DNA from: Sabulibacter ruber
Lineage (GTDB): Bacteria > Bacteroidota > Bacteroidia > Cytophagales > Hymenobacteraceae
Direction of reading: 5' to 3'
Length of the DNA stretch: 64,000 nt
Assembly (NCBI RefSeq): GCF_017355955.1
Contig: NZ_JAFFID010000001.1
Location: forward strand, 868,001 to 932,000
Shown here piece by piece: positions 26,148-35,189 of this stretch (position 1 is its first letter; each line of letters begins with the position of its first letter). The position numbers and the translations under genes are program-made. The notes below the pieces were generated by a model. That model had not been told where the DNA came from. It searched no databases and saw only the letters and a program-made list of their open reading frames with translations.

Positions 26148-27938
26148 ATGCCCAAAATTTTTCCGCGTTTTCCTTCAGTACTCTCTTTTCTTACGGTTTT
26201 AATTATATTTTCTGGCTGTGCCCTCTCCAGAATGGCCAAGAAAGCCGAAAAAGGCCAGGTCATTACTGCTCAGCCCAGTGTATTGATGGTGCGCGGAAAC
26301 CAGGTGCCCGTGGAAGTACAGGCGCAATTACCCAAAAACCTGCTCAGAGATGAATTTCGGTACGGGATCAGAATCTACTACAAAGCGGAAAAAGGGGTTG
26401 AGGAACACGTAGGCTCCCTGGGCTTTGATTTCGGGAACTACAACTTCGTGGAAGGCAAGCCTACCATGCAGAGCTCCTTCACCTTTCCGTACACGCCGTC
26501 TAAAATCAGAGGCCAACTCATGGCCCAGGGAGTTGTCTCAGATAAAAAAGGCCGGAAAAAGTACACCAAAGCCAAAGAACTGGCCCAGGGAATCCTGACT
26601 ACGCCGCACCTGATCCAAACCATCCATGCGCCGGCTTACGCGCCAGAAGTGTTCAAGAACGAAGCCCCGGGTCCGCTGCATTTCCCAATCTATTTTGACC
26701 AGGGACTGGCCACCCTTCGGCACGGCTACGGCACTAACCTGAAAATGCTGGAAGAGTTTATCCTCTCTAACCAGAAGACAAAGAAAATAGAGATCCTGGC
26801 CACCCATTCACCAGACCCAACCGAAACCAACGCCCGCAACCTATCCGCGAGAAGAGCGGTAGCGGTGGAGCGGTTCATCAAGCAGAAAATGGAGGCTGAG
26901 GCGTACAACAACAGCGTTTCCTCCATCAAGTTTGATCTGCAGACGCTCCAGAAAAACTGGAACGCTTTCCTGGGAAGAATTCAGAACTCAGCCCTGCCCG
27001 AAGAGCAGGTGCAGGAAATCCTGGACATCGTGAACGGCAAAGGCTCATTCGCGGAGAAAGAGGAAAAACTACAGGCGCTGCCTGCTTATGAATACATTGA
27101 GATGTACGTGTACCCGGTGTTGCGCTACGCCGAAGTGACCATTCAATACCAACCCAACCTGCGCCGCGATTACGAGATATACCTGCTGGCTAAGAAAATT
27201 GTAGAGAACCGCGCCAATGCTGATGCCCTCACCGCCGAGGAGATGCAGTACGCTGCCAACCTCACGCCCCTGCTCGCCGAGAAGCGCCGCATTTACGAAT
27301 CGGCGGTGGAGACGTACATGAACTGGCAGTCTTTGAACAACCTGGGCATGGTGTACTTTGACCAAGCGCAAAAGGAACTGAAACCAAAAGTAAAGCAGAA
27401 CCTGCTGGAGAATGCCATCCTGAACTTACGCTACGCCGCCCACCGCAAACCCAATGCCCAGCAGTTCTACAACCTGGCCGTGGCGCACCACCAGCACGGC
27501 GATGCCTTGGAGGCCCTGCAAAGCTATGATTACGCCATCCGGTTGGGGGGTCCGCTTCCGGTGCTGCAGCAGGTGTTCACAGACAAAGCCGCATTGGAAC
27601 TGAGCGTAGGCCAGTACGACGATGCCGTTATTAGCTTAACGTATGCCGGCAACAGCTACGCCGCCCAATTCAACAAAACACTGCTGTACTTCCTGAAAGA
27701 AAACTACGAAGGCGCCGAGGCCCTGGGGAAAAAACTGCTGGAGGAATATCCGCAGGATGCCAACACGCACTACCTCATGGCTGTGATTGGGGCCCGCAGC
27801 CAGAAAGAAGCCCTTATGGCCGAGCACTTAAAGCAAGCCATCAAAGCCAAACCAGACCTGGCCGGCAAAGCCATTGACGACCTGGAATTCAAGCAGTACC
27901 ATAAAACCGAGTCCTTCGCCAACGCCATGAAACCCTGA
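26148..27938 (+). CDS. Lipoprotein with OmpA-like and TPR domains
   Basis: The 596-residue product has a lipoprotein signal with the lipobox cysteine near residue 24 (IIFSGCALS). An immunoglobulin-like N-terminal region is followed at about residues 175-260 by an OmpA-like peptidoglycan-binding segment (FPIYFDQGLATL, ATHSPDPTETNARNLSARRAVAV), then a helical linker and TPR-like repeats from about residue 390 to 570 (NNLGMVYFDQA, YNLAVAHHQHGDALEAL, DTHYLMAV-like). It is expected at the inner face of the outer membrane, holding peptidoglycan. A specific function is not known. The ATG is supported by the promoter 15 bases upstream. Confidence 0.75.
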   Translation: MPKIFPRFPSVLSFLTVLIIFSGCALSRMAKKAEKGQVITAQPSVLMVRGNQVPVEVQAQLPKNLLRDEFRYGIRIYYKAEKGVEEHVGSLGFDFGNYNFVEGKPTMQSSFTFPYTPSKIRGQLMAQGVVSDKKGRKKYTKAKELAQGILTTPHLIQTIHAPAYAPEVFKNEAPGPLHFPIYFDQGLATLRHGYGTNLKMLEEFILSNQKTKKIEILATHSPDPTETNARNLSARRAVAVERFIKQKMEAEAYNNSVSSIKFDLQTLQKNWNAFLGRIQNSALPEEQVQEILDIVNGKGSFAEKEEKLQALPAYEYIEMYVYPVLRYAEVTIQYQPNLRRDYEIYLLAKKIVENRANADALTAEEMQYAANLTPLLAEKRRIYESAVETYMNWQSLNNLGMVYFDQAQKELKPKVKQNLLENAILNLRYAAHRKPNAQQFYNLAVAHHQHGDALEALQSYDYAIRLGGPLPVLQQVFTDKAALELSVGQYDDAVISLTYAGNSYAAQFNKTLLYFLKENYEGAEALGKKLLEEYPQDANTHYLMAVIGARSQKEALMAEHLKQAIKAKPDLAGKAIDDLEFKQYHKTESFANAMKP

Positions 27939-27944
27939 GTATTG

Positions 27945-27980
27945 GTTTCGGGGCTGTTTTCTCTAAATCAGCCTGAAAAC
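27945..27980. repeat. Dispersed intergenic palindrome, copy 6
   Basis: The arms are GTTTCGGGGCTG and CAGCCTGAAAAC around TTTTCTCTAAAT. It starts seven bases after the lipoprotein stop codon. Confidence 0.75.
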
Positions 27981-28071
27981 GAAACAAGGGCTTAGATACG
28001 GCAGAAGCGTTTTTTTATTTGTGCCGCATGTCTTAATTTTACCCCTAAGATAGACGTAGAAAATTCTTACT

Positions 28072-29055
28072 ATGCGAACCATACAATTCAGAGAGGCATT
28101 GCGTGAGGCAATGAGCGAAGAAATGCGCCGCGACCCAAAGGTGTTCCTGATGGGCGAGGAAGTTGCCGAATACAACGGTGCCTACAAAGTGAGCCAGGGC
28201 ATGCTGGACGAATTTGGACCTGAGCGCGTGATTGACACTCCTATTGCTGAGCTGGGCTTTGCCGGTATTGGCGTGGGTGCGGCCATGAACGGTCTTCGTC
28301 CTATTATTGAGTTCATGACGTTCAACTTCTCCCTGGTAGCCATTGACCAGGTGATCAACTCTGCCGCCAAGATGATGTCCATGTCTGGTGGTCAGTATTC
28401 TTGCCCAATGGTGTTCAGAGGCCCAACTGGTAACGCGGGTATGCTGTCTTCTCAGCACTCTCAGAACTTTGAGAACTGGTATGCCAACACCCCTGGTTTG
28501 AAAGTAGTGGTACCTTCTAACCCATATGACGCCAAAGGCCTGCTGAAATCTGCCATCCGCGATAACGATCCCGTGATCTTCATGGAGTCTGAGCTGATGT
28601 ACGGTGACAAGGGCGAAGTTCCAGAGGAAGAATACCTCATTCCGATCGGCGTAGCCGATACCAAGCGCCAAGGAAAAGACGTAACCATCGTTTCTTTCGG
28701 GAAAATGGTGAAACTGGCCTTGCAAGCTGCTGAGGAACTGGCCAAAGACGGCGTAGAAGCCGAGGTGATTGATTTGCGCTCTGTTCGTCCTATCGACTAC
28801 AATGCCATTATTGAGTCTGTGAAGCGTACCAACCGCCTGGTAGTAGTGGAAGAAGCGTGGCCGTTGGCTTCTATTTCTTCTGAGATCGCTTTCCACGTGC
28901 AGCACCAAGCCTTCGATTACCTGGATGCTCCGGTGAAACGCGTGACCAGCCGCGACGTTCCGCTTCCTTACGCACCTACCTTGATTGAGGCCTCTTTGCC
29001 AAACGTGAAGCGCATCATCCAGGCCGTGAAAGAAGTTACTTACGCCAAAGCGTAA
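28072..29055 (+). CDS. pdhB: Pyruvate dehydrogenase E1 component, beta subunit
   Basis: The beta subunit of the alpha2beta2 thiamine-diphosphate enzyme that decarboxylates pyruvate (or a branched 2-oxoacid) and passes the acetyl group to E2. The 327-residue protein has [17 protein letters not shown], the [17 protein letters not shown] segment with the cofactor-activating glutamate, and [21 protein letters not shown]. The alpha subunit and E2 are not in the window, so this subunit is encoded alone, a common arrangement in Bacteroidetes. High-frequency codons (GGT, CGC, GAA) suggest strong expression. A hairpin terminator follows. Confidence 0.92.
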   Translation: MRTIQFREALREAMSEEMRRDPKVFLMGEEVAEYNGAYKVSQGMLDEFGPERVIDTPIAELGFAGIGVGAAMNGLRPIIEFMTFNFSLVAIDQVINSAAKMMSMSGGQYSCPMVFRGPTGNAGMLSSQHSQNFENWYANTPGLKVVVPSNPYDAKGLLKSAIRDNDPVIFMESELMYGDKGEVPEEEYLIPIGVADTKRQGKDVTIVSFGKMVKLALQAAEELAKDGVEAEVIDLRSVRPIDYNAIIESVKRTNRLVVVEEAWPLASISSEIAFHVQHQAFDYLDAPVKRVTSRDVPLPYAPTLIEASLPNVKRIIQAVKEVTYAKA

Positions 29056-29074
29056 TTCTTTGCACAATAAATAA

Positions 29075-29109
29075 CAAGAGCCGACCTTTATAGAAATGGT
29101 CGGCTCTTG
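29075..29109 (+). terminator. Hairpin terminator after pdhB
   Basis: CAAGAGCCGACC at 29075-29086 pairs perfectly with GGTCGGCTCTTG at 29098-29109 (12 bp, 11-base loop), followed by CTTTTC. Confidence 0.8.
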
Positions 29110-29159
29110 CTTTTCAGGCATTTTGCACCTGATTTTATAAAAAGATCCCTTAAACAGGA

Positions 29160-29591
29160 ATGATCCAGAAAATTGTAAAGGCGAAACTTTTGGCAGCCGC
29201 TCTCTTCCTGGGAGCTTTTACCGCCTGCACAGAAACTTCCCAACTGGAAGAAATAGAGTTGCCGGTGCCCATTGAAGAAACGGCCGGTTTCCCCAGGGTT
29301 CCGGTAAACCAAGACACCACCCTCACGCTGCGGGTCCTCTACAGACCAGATAATGGTTGTGGCCGCTTCTCCCGCGCCGATTCTACTGCTGCGCCCTTGC
29401 AGACTCACCTCCGGCTATTTGCTGCCTATCCCGTGGAAGACCAACAGGCCGTCTGCACTGATATCTCTAAACTGGTCACTTTTACGTTTCGGTTTAAAGC
29501 CACCACTGTTGGCGTACACAAATTCCGGTTCTGGCAGGCAGACAACACCTATCTGGTAGATTCTGTGGTAGTACAAGAGAGGAAAAAGTAA
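29160..29591 (+). CDS. Hypothetical lipoprotein
   Basis: The 143-residue product has a positively charged start, a hydrophobic stretch and a likely lipidation cysteine at residue 23 (GAFTACTET). The mature part is short and beta-rich with three further cysteines. No family was recognised. It lies between two strong hairpins and so is probably a single-gene transcript. Confidence 0.6.
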   Translation: MIQKIVKAKLLAAALFLGAFTACTETSQLEEIELPVPIEETAGFPRVPVNQDTTLTLRVLYRPDNGCGRFSRADSTAAPLQTHLRLFAAYPVEDQQAVCTDISKLVTFTFRFKATTVGVHKFRFWQADNTYLVDSVVVQERKK

Positions 29592-29610
29592 CACCTTTAT
29601 TTGTGCATAA

Positions 29611-29670
29611 AAGCGGAAGGCCGTTTTGGGGATGATTTCTGAAAAACATCCCCAAAACGGCCTTCCGCTT
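29611..29670. terminator. Perfect 24-bp hairpin built around a dispersed palindrome (copy 7)
   Basis: Arms 29611-29634 and 29647-29670 are exact reverse complements, with a 12-base loop. The inner part, GTTTTGGGGATG and CATCCCCAAAAC around TTTCTGAAAA, is a member of the dispersed family, extended outward by AAGCGGAAGGCC. It separates convergent genes (plus ending 29591, minus ending 29687), so it can end transcription both ways. Confidence 0.85.
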
Positions 29671-29686
29671 TATTTTTGGTGCCTTT

Positions 29687-30403
29687 TTACGCCAGCGTTA
29701 AACGGGCAATGAAGTGATCGTCTTCTTCCTGCAGCAGCAGTTCGGCTTTGAAGCCTGCTTCCTCAGCGTACTGCTGCAGTAAATCAAAACTGATGAAAAG
29801 CCAGGGAAAAGGCGCGCTCCTCTCCTCCTCAAACTCCATCATATAGGTCAGTTCCCCGTAATACGGGCCATTCAGGTCAATCAGCACCGAGCCGTCTTCG
29901 TCTTCGTACAGGTACAGAATATCAGAAGACTCCAAAAGGATTTGCCCGCCCGGAGCCAGCCATTTGCTGCAGGTTTCCAGGAAAGCCGGCAAACCCTCCA
30001 ACGTTCCAGCCAAGCCAATGCCATTCATCAACAGCAGCAGCGTATCATGCGAACTAGGTTCCAGAGTGAAAAAATCGCCCTGCAGAACCTGCTTTACGCC
30101 GCGGGCCTTTTGCACCTCACACGCTCTCTGGGAGATTTCAAGGGCAGTTACCGCCAATCCTTTTTCCTGCAGAGCCAACGCGTGCGAACCAGCCCCAGCC
30201 CCAATGTCCAGCACCCTGCCTTTGGCTTCGGATAAGGCAAATTGCTCACGTTGGGGCATCTCCTCCAAAGTCCGGAAAAGGTACGCCACGGGCAGTTCAT
30301 CGGCTTCCATCTGGTCTGAGTACACGGTAATAGTAGCCTCTTTGTCTCCTTCCCAGTAAGCTTTGATGCCTGCGCCCATTGGGTCTGGCTGCGGTTTGTC
30401 CAT
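29687..30403 (-). CDS. Class I SAM-dependent methyltransferase
   Basis: The 238-residue cytoplasmic enzyme shows motif I VLDIGAGAGSHAL (D66-G72), then VTALEISQRA as motif II and FDTLLLLMNGIGLAG-like DTLLLLMNGIG as motif IV. The substrate is not known. ATG at 30403 is chosen; an upstream TTG lies in a promoter element. Confidence 0.82.
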   Translation of the reverse strand: MDKPQPDPMGAGIKAYWEGDKEATITVYSDQMEADELPVAYLFRTLEEMPQREQFALSEAKGRVLDIGAGAGSHALALQEKGLAVTALEISQRACEVQKARGVKQVLQGDFFTLEPSSHDTLLLLMNGIGLAGTLEGLPAFLETCSKWLAPGGQILLESSDILYLYEDEDGSVLIDLNGPYYGELTYMMEFEEERSAPFPWLFISFDLLQQYAEEAGFKAELLLQEEDDHFIARLTLA

Positions 30404-30421
30404 ATAGTTTATTTTATACGC

Positions 30422-30429
30422 CAAAGGTA
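30422..30429 (-). promoter_or_regulatory. -7 promoter element for the methyltransferase gene
   Basis: Read on the minus strand it is TACCTTTG, an exact match. It covers the upstream in-frame TTG and leaves a leader of about 15 bases before the ATG at 30403. Confidence 0.55.
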
Positions 30430-30647
30430 CACAATCTCCGGCGTTCTAAAATCTATCACATAAACCATTAACGGTTATCGGGTTTTATCAGAAATAGCAA
30501 TCTAACGAGCGTTCTTCTCCATTCATCGAAAAGAAAGCGGTGCTGGATATAAATTATTGAACTTCAACCTGGAATCACCTATTTCCTCTGCATCAGACGT
30601 GGGATAAGGCTGGCTCTTATCCTTCACCTCTTACCCAACGCCGAGCA

Positions 30648-31877
30648 ATGGAAGAACTCCCCCACCCTGCTGCCGAAGCCCTCCGGATCGACTGTCTGGA
30701 CTCTTACCAGATCATGGACTCTCCCTCGGAAGAAGCCTTTGACAGCCTGGTCCAGTTAACAGCCTCGGTATTCAAGGTGCCTTTTGCGGCGCTCTCCTTT
30801 CTGCATACAGAACGGCTGTGGATTAAGGCGAGTTTTGGCTTGGAAATAGAGGAAATGGAAAGAAACACCTCCTTTTGCCACCAGACAATTCAGGGAGATG
30901 AGGTTTGTGTTTTTCCAGATACCCATTTATCTCCTTTATTTTCGCAGCATCCGGCAGTGGCGGGAGAAAACGGAATACGATTTTACGCCGGAGCCCCCCT
31001 GATCACCAAAACCGGATTCAGGTTGGGCACTCTCTGCATCATGGATACGCAGCCAAGATCGCTTTCACCGGAAGAAAAGGAAATGCTCAGAACGCTCGCC
31101 AACCAGGTTATGCCCCGACTAGATCTGCAACTGAGAGAGCAGGAACTGGAAAAGAAAACGCTGAGTGCCATGGCTTTTTCTAAAAAACTAGATAGCTACC
31201 GGGCCGAGTTGGACCAGATTGCCTACGCCGTTTCCCATGAACTGAAATCTCCCTTGAGGGCCATCAACAACCTGGCTGAATGGGTTTCTGAGGAACTTGA
31301 AGACAGTTCTTCAAAGGAAACCAAAAAGAAACTCTCTTTAATGCGCGGACGGGTACACCGGTTAGAAAACCTGTTCAATGGTCTGCTGGAGTTGTCCAAC
31401 ATCAGCAAAATCAAGCCCAAGTTAGAACAGGTAGACACTTACCAGATGGTCACCAAATTAATAGCCTACCTACAGCAATCTCATTCATTTTCGTATAAAC
31501 TGGCAGAAAACCTGCCTACCGTTGAAGCCGAGCGAAAGCCCTTGGAAACTGTGTTCTGGCACTTGCTCAAAAATGCGGCACAGCATAACCCAACTCCAGG
31601 GTTACACATTGAAATAGGAACAATACTCCATACCTCAGACCAACTCGTTTTCTATGTCAAAGACAATGGGAAAGGAATAGCCGCCAGCCATCATTCCCGC
31701 ATCTTTGAACTATTCAAGACCGTTCCCGGACCAGACAAGCAGGTACACACCGGGATTGGCCTTTCCCTGGTGAGCAAAATAGTGCAAGAGCGAGAAGCCA
31801 AGGTGTGGGTAGAATCTAAGGAACCAGGGGGAAGTACCTTTTACTTTACCTGGCCTGCCGGAAAAAACACGGTTTAA
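30648..31877 (+). CDS. GAF-domain sensor histidine kinase
   Basis: The 409-residue soluble kinase has an N-terminal GAF domain (about residues 20-165; FAALSFLHTERLWIKASFG, FYAGAPLITKTGFRLGTLCIMD), a coiled linker, a HisKA domain with the phospho-acceptor H197 in YAVSHELKSPLRAINNLAEW, and a HATPase domain with HLLKNAAQHN, VKDNGKGI and TGIGLSLVSKIV. It is the first of six consecutive two-component genes. GAF domains bind small ligands or act as redox or light sensors; nothing here tells which. The C-terminal tail ends FYFTWPAG, as in the other kinases of the block. Confidence 0.9.
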   Translation: MEELPHPAAEALRIDCLDSYQIMDSPSEEAFDSLVQLTASVFKVPFAALSFLHTERLWIKASFGLEIEEMERNTSFCHQTIQGDEVCVFPDTHLSPLFSQHPAVAGENGIRFYAGAPLITKTGFRLGTLCIMDTQPRSLSPEEKEMLRTLANQVMPRLDLQLREQELEKKTLSAMAFSKKLDSYRAELDQIAYAVSHELKSPLRAINNLAEWVSEELEDSSSKETKKKLSLMRGRVHRLENLFNGLLELSNISKIKPKLEQVDTYQMVTKLIAYLQQSHSFSYKLAENLPTVEAERKPLETVFWHLLKNAAQHNPTPGLHIEIGTILHTSDQLVFYVKDNGKGIAASHHSRIFELFKTVPGPDKQVHTGIGLSLVSKIVQEREAKVWVESKEPGGSTFYFTWPAGKNTV

Positions 31878-31901
31878 ACATCTGATAAAAGCCGCAAGCT
31901 T

Positions 31902-31909
31902 TATCTTTG
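31902..31909 (+). promoter_or_regulatory. -7 promoter element for the second histidine kinase
   Basis: TATCTTTG is an exact match lying 47 bases before the ATG, inside a 79-bp gap. Confidence 0.6.
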
Positions 31910-31956
31910 GAATATCATTGCCACCCGTAACCTCGTTTTGTTGAGGTAATCTATCT

Positions 31957-33465
31957 ATGAAACTGATTTCTGCCATCTACACAGCCATTGGGTTAATACT
32001 GGCAATGTTCTGCATTGTGACCCTGGGGTACATTAACCAAACCCGTAAGGTGAAGAACAGTGTAGAAGAAGTGCTCTATACGTCTAATATCATCAGGGAA
32101 GGGGAAAGAGCCCAGAAACTGATCCTGGACATGGAAACGGGCCTACGGGGTTTCCTGCTAACGGGCCAAAGGGCGTTTCTGGAGCCTTACCATGAAGGGC
32201 AGGCAGAATTCACCCAGAGCATTGAACGCCTGGATTCCCTTACCGAGGCCTACCCGGAGCAGAATAAATTGGTGCACCTCATCAAAGCCGATTCCAGATT
32301 ATGGCTGGAGACCTTTGCCGATCCGCTTGTGAAAAGCAGGTCAAGAATACACATAAGCCCCAGGAACAGAGCCCTCTATGATTCTCTTTTCGCAAATACC
32401 GCCCAGCAAGGCGCCGGTAAGAGAATTATGGACCGCGCCAGAAACAGGTTTGACCTGATTAAACTAGAAGAAGAGCAGATCAAGGAAGGCAAAATAGAGG
32501 AATTGAATTTTTCCCTGGCCAGAACCAATGAGATTGCGGTGGGCCTGACCATTCTATCCATCCTGGCCGGTAGCTTCATGGCCTTTGTGGTGGGCAGAAC
32601 CATTAAAAGAAGGTTCCGGCAAATGATCAACCTTGCCAACAACATTGCCAACGGGGATTACAGCGTGTCACTGGAAGATAACCGGAAAGACGAGATCAGC
32701 AGCCTGACCGAGTCCTTGAACGTGATGGCCGGCAAGTTGCAGTCCAGTTTCAATCACCTCACCAAGATGAACAAGGAGCTGGACCAGTTCGCCTACGTGG
32801 TTTCCCATGACCTGAAAGCACCTCTCAGGGCCATCAACAACCTTTCTGAATGGATTGCAGAGGACCTGAAAACCGATGACCCTGAGATCATCAAGAACTT
32901 CTCCATTCTGAGAGGCAGGGTGCTGCGCATGGAAAACCTGATCAACGGTATCCTGGCTTATTCACGGGTGGGTAGGCAGAATCTGCCGTTGAGTACCTTC
33001 TCGGTACAGGAGCTGCTGAAAGAGACGTTAGAAAACCTGGCCCCTCCTCCCACTTTTGAGATTGTTACCCCTAAGGAACTTCCCACCATTACCGGCGAAC
33101 GAACCTTATTTTACCAGGTACTCTCAAACCTGTTGAGCAATGCCTTTAAGTACCACCACAAGCAGGAAGGTCGCATTGAAATAAGGGCTAAAGAGTTACC
33201 AGATTTTTACCAGTTTGAAGTGAAAGACGATGGCCCGGGTATTCCCAAAGAATTCCAGGCTAAGGTGTTTGGCATATTCCAAACCATGGAAGCGCGTGAT
33301 GTTAAGGAAAGCACCGGGGTTGGTCTCTCCATCGTGAAGAAGATTGTGGAAGAAAAAGGCGGTAAAATCTGGATTGAATCAGAAAAAGGGCAAGGCAGCA
33401 CCTTCCTGTTTACCTGGCCCAAGAAGAAAGAAGCCCCCACCAGTTCAATTTCCATGGCATCATGA
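31957..33465 (+). CDS. CHASE3–HAMP sensor histidine kinase
   Basis: The 502-residue membrane kinase has an N-terminal helix (about 7-26), a periplasmic CHASE3-like domain with LDMETGLRGFLLTGQRAFLEPY, a second helix (about 190-212), a HAMP linker and then HisKA with H284 in YVVSHDLKAPLRAINNLSEW. The HATPase domain has VLSNLLSNAFKYH, VKDDGPGIP and TGVGLSIVKKIV and ends FLFTWPKK. The CHASE3 stimulus is unknown. Its stop overlaps the ATG of the next kinase (ATGA), which suggests coupled translation. Confidence 0.92.
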   Translation: MKLISAIYTAIGLILAMFCIVTLGYINQTRKVKNSVEEVLYTSNIIREGERAQKLILDMETGLRGFLLTGQRAFLEPYHEGQAEFTQSIERLDSLTEAYPEQNKLVHLIKADSRLWLETFADPLVKSRSRIHISPRNRALYDSLFANTAQQGAGKRIMDRARNRFDLIKLEEEQIKEGKIEELNFSLARTNEIAVGLTILSILAGSFMAFVVGRTIKRRFRQMINLANNIANGDYSVSLEDNRKDEISSLTESLNVMAGKLQSSFNHLTKMNKELDQFAYVVSHDLKAPLRAINNLSEWIAEDLKTDDPEIIKNFSILRGRVLRMENLINGILAYSRVGRQNLPLSTFSVQELLKETLENLAPPPTFEIVTPKELPTITGERTLFYQVLSNLLSNAFKYHHKQEGRIEIRAKELPDFYQFEVKDDGPGIPKEFQAKVFGIFQTMEARDVKESTGVGLSIVKKIVEEKGGKIWIESEKGQGSTFLFTWPKKKEAPTSSISMAS

Positions 33466-34169
33466 AACACCAAGAACAGACCTGTCAAGAGCAGCTGGAA
33501 GCACTCAAAAAAGAATATGAGGAGTTTGTGTACATTGTTTCCCATGACTTAAAAGCTCCTTTGCGGGCTATCAGTAATCTCTCAGGATGGATCAAAGAAG
33601 ATGTAGGCGACAACCTGGACCCAGACATCCAGCACAACATTCACCTGCTCCAGAACCGGGCCGAGCGGATGGAACGCATGATCAATGGCTTGCTTCAATT
33701 TTCCAGAGTGTCCCGGTATGATCTGGAGGTAAGAGAAGTAAACGTGCAGGACCTGATCCAAGAACTGACCGCGCCACTGGAACAAAGCAACGGGTTAGAA
33801 GTCAGAACCCAGAATTTACCGGTGCTTACCACTTACCCAAAGAAACTGGAAGCCGTTTTTTACCAGTTATTGCAAAATGCCGTTAAATTCAATAATGAGG
33901 AGAAGCCGCAAGTCTGGATAGAAGCGCAGGAGTTGGAAAGTACTTTTCGGTTCACGGTCAAAGACAACGGTGTCGGGATTTCACCCGATGCCCATGAAAA
34001 GATCTTCAGGATCTTCTATTCAGTAAAATCCAAGGATCAGCAGGAAGATGTGGGGGTTGGTTTATCTTTGGTCCGCAGAATCATTCAGTTTGTGGGTGGA
34101 GAAATCAGCGTAGATTCAGAAGTAGGACAAGGCTCTACGTTCACGTTTACCTGGCCCAAAACAGTTTAG
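33462..34169 (+). CDS. Sensor-less histidine kinase (transmitter only)
   Basis: The 235-residue protein consists of a short coiled N-terminus and then HisKA (H28 in YIVSHDLKAPLRAISNLSGW) and HATPase (QLLQNAVKFN, VKDNGVGIS, VGVGLSLVRRII), ending FTFTWPKT. There is no sensor or membrane segment, so it must receive input from another protein, perhaps the CHASE3 kinase encoded just upstream with a four-base overlap. Close similarity to the neighbouring transmitters points to local duplication followed by loss of the sensor; that is inference. Confidence 0.88.
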   Translation: MKHQEQTCQEQLEALKKEYEEFVYIVSHDLKAPLRAISNLSGWIKEDVGDNLDPDIQHNIHLLQNRAERMERMINGLLQFSRVSRYDLEVREVNVQDLIQELTAPLEQSNGLEVRTQNLPVLTTYPKKLEAVFYQLLQNAVKFNNEEKPQVWIEAQELESTFRFTVKDNGVGISPDAHEKIFRIFYSVKSKDQQEDVGVGLSLVRRIIQFVGGEISVDSEVGQGSTFTFTWPKTV

Positions 34170-34274
34170 CACGGCCTGGACGTTCTTTTGTCAGAACTTG
34201 ATTGTATCATTTAAAAGGAGTTAGACTAGGCAAGAGATTTGTTCAGCTTAGCGTCTAACCAGTCACATAGCAAC

Positions 34275-34688
34275 ATGGAAGAAAAAGAAGTAAATATTCT
34301 CCTGGTAGAAGACGACGAGGTAGATATCATGAATGTGCAGCGGGCGTTCAAGAAAAACAACATCAACAACCCGCTGCACATTGCCAACAACGGCCTGGAA
34401 GCGCTGGAAATGCTGCGCTCTGGTTGTATTCCTATGCCCCCCATCATTATCCTGGACATAAACATGCCCAAGATGAACGGCATAGAGTTCCTGCAGGAGT
34501 TAAGGAAAGACCCAGACCTCAACCGCATCAGTGTGTTTGTGATGACCACCTCCAACGAAGACTCTGACAAGATCAATGCCTACAACCTCAATGTGGCCGG
34601 GTATATCCTTAAGCCTCTTTCCTTTGAGAAGTTCCTCTCGGCGGTGGCTACCCTAAACCGGTACTGGAAATTATGTGAAAGACCTTAA
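34275..34688 (+). CDS. Rcp1-like single-domain response regulator
   Basis: The 137-residue receiver domain resembles cyanobacterial Rcp1, the usual partner of phytochrome-type kinases. It shows the acidic pair in ILLVEDDEVD (E12, D13), phospho-acceptor D61 in ILDINMPKM, FVMTTSNE and the lysine in YILKPLSF. There is no output domain, so it probably passes phosphate on or binds a partner protein. ATG 34275 is preferred to a TTG 36 bases upstream. The next gene encodes a similar receiver. Confidence 0.9.
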   Translation: MEEKEVNILLVEDDEVDIMNVQRAFKKNNINNPLHIANNGLEALEMLRSGCIPMPPIIILDINMPKMNGIEFLQELRKDPDLNRISVFVMTTSNEDSDKINAYNLNVAGYILKPLSFEKFLSAVATLNRYWKLCERP

Positions 34689-34748
34689 GAATACGGGAAA
34701 ATTTGTATTTTTAACTCCCCCTCCTGAATCCACTCAACTTATACAGTT

Positions 34749-35177
34749 TTGAAAAGTAAGCAAGCCCACATCTTGTTAGTGGTAGATAATCCACAGGATG
34801 TAGACACCACTAAACGTGCGTTTCAGGCACAGGGAATAGAGAATCCTATTCACGTGGCTCACACCGGGAAAGTAGCTTTGGAGATGTTACAGGGAAAAGG
34901 AAGGCCAGCCCTCAATCCTACCCCGCAGATCATACTACTTGACCTGGATTTGCCCGAGATGGGAGGCATTGAGTTCCTGAAAGCTCTTAGGCAAGACCCT
35001 CACCTAAAAGCCTGTAGTGTGTTTGTCATGACCCGGCAAAACACCCAGAAAGATATTCTGGAGGCGTATAATTTAAATGTGGCAGGCTACATCATAAAGC
35101 CTATCAACTTTGACTCCTTTCTGGAAATTGTGGCAACGCTCAACTCTTTCTGGAACCTAATTGAATTACCAAATTAA
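34749..35177 (+). CDS. Single-domain response regulator with altered acidic pocket
   Basis: The 142-residue receiver aligns along its length with its upstream neighbour: the ends read YNLNVAGYIIKPINFDSFLE versus YNLNVAGYILKPLSFEKFLS. Phospho-acceptor D65 (LLDLDLPEM), T in FVMTRQN and K in IIKPI are kept. The first acidic residue of the Mg-binding pair is replaced by valine (LLVVDNPQD, V12 in place of E12), which may weaken phosphorylation. It uses a TTG start; no ATG occurs nearby. It is probably a duplicate of the upstream gene. Confidence 0.82.
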   Translation: MKSKQAHILLVVDNPQDVDTTKRAFQAQGIENPIHVAHTGKVALEMLQGKGRPALNPTPQIILLDLDLPEMGGIEFLKALRQDPHLKACSVFVMTRQNTQKDILEAYNLNVAGYIIKPINFDSFLEIVATLNSFWNLIELPN

Positions 35178-35189
35178 CCATTCCCCCCT

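Noticed and set aside
28045..29121. A 358-codon open frame on the minus strand over pdhB
   Set aside because: It is antisense to a clear E1 beta subunit; its protein is rich in His/Arg/Gln of shadow type, with no recognisable domain.
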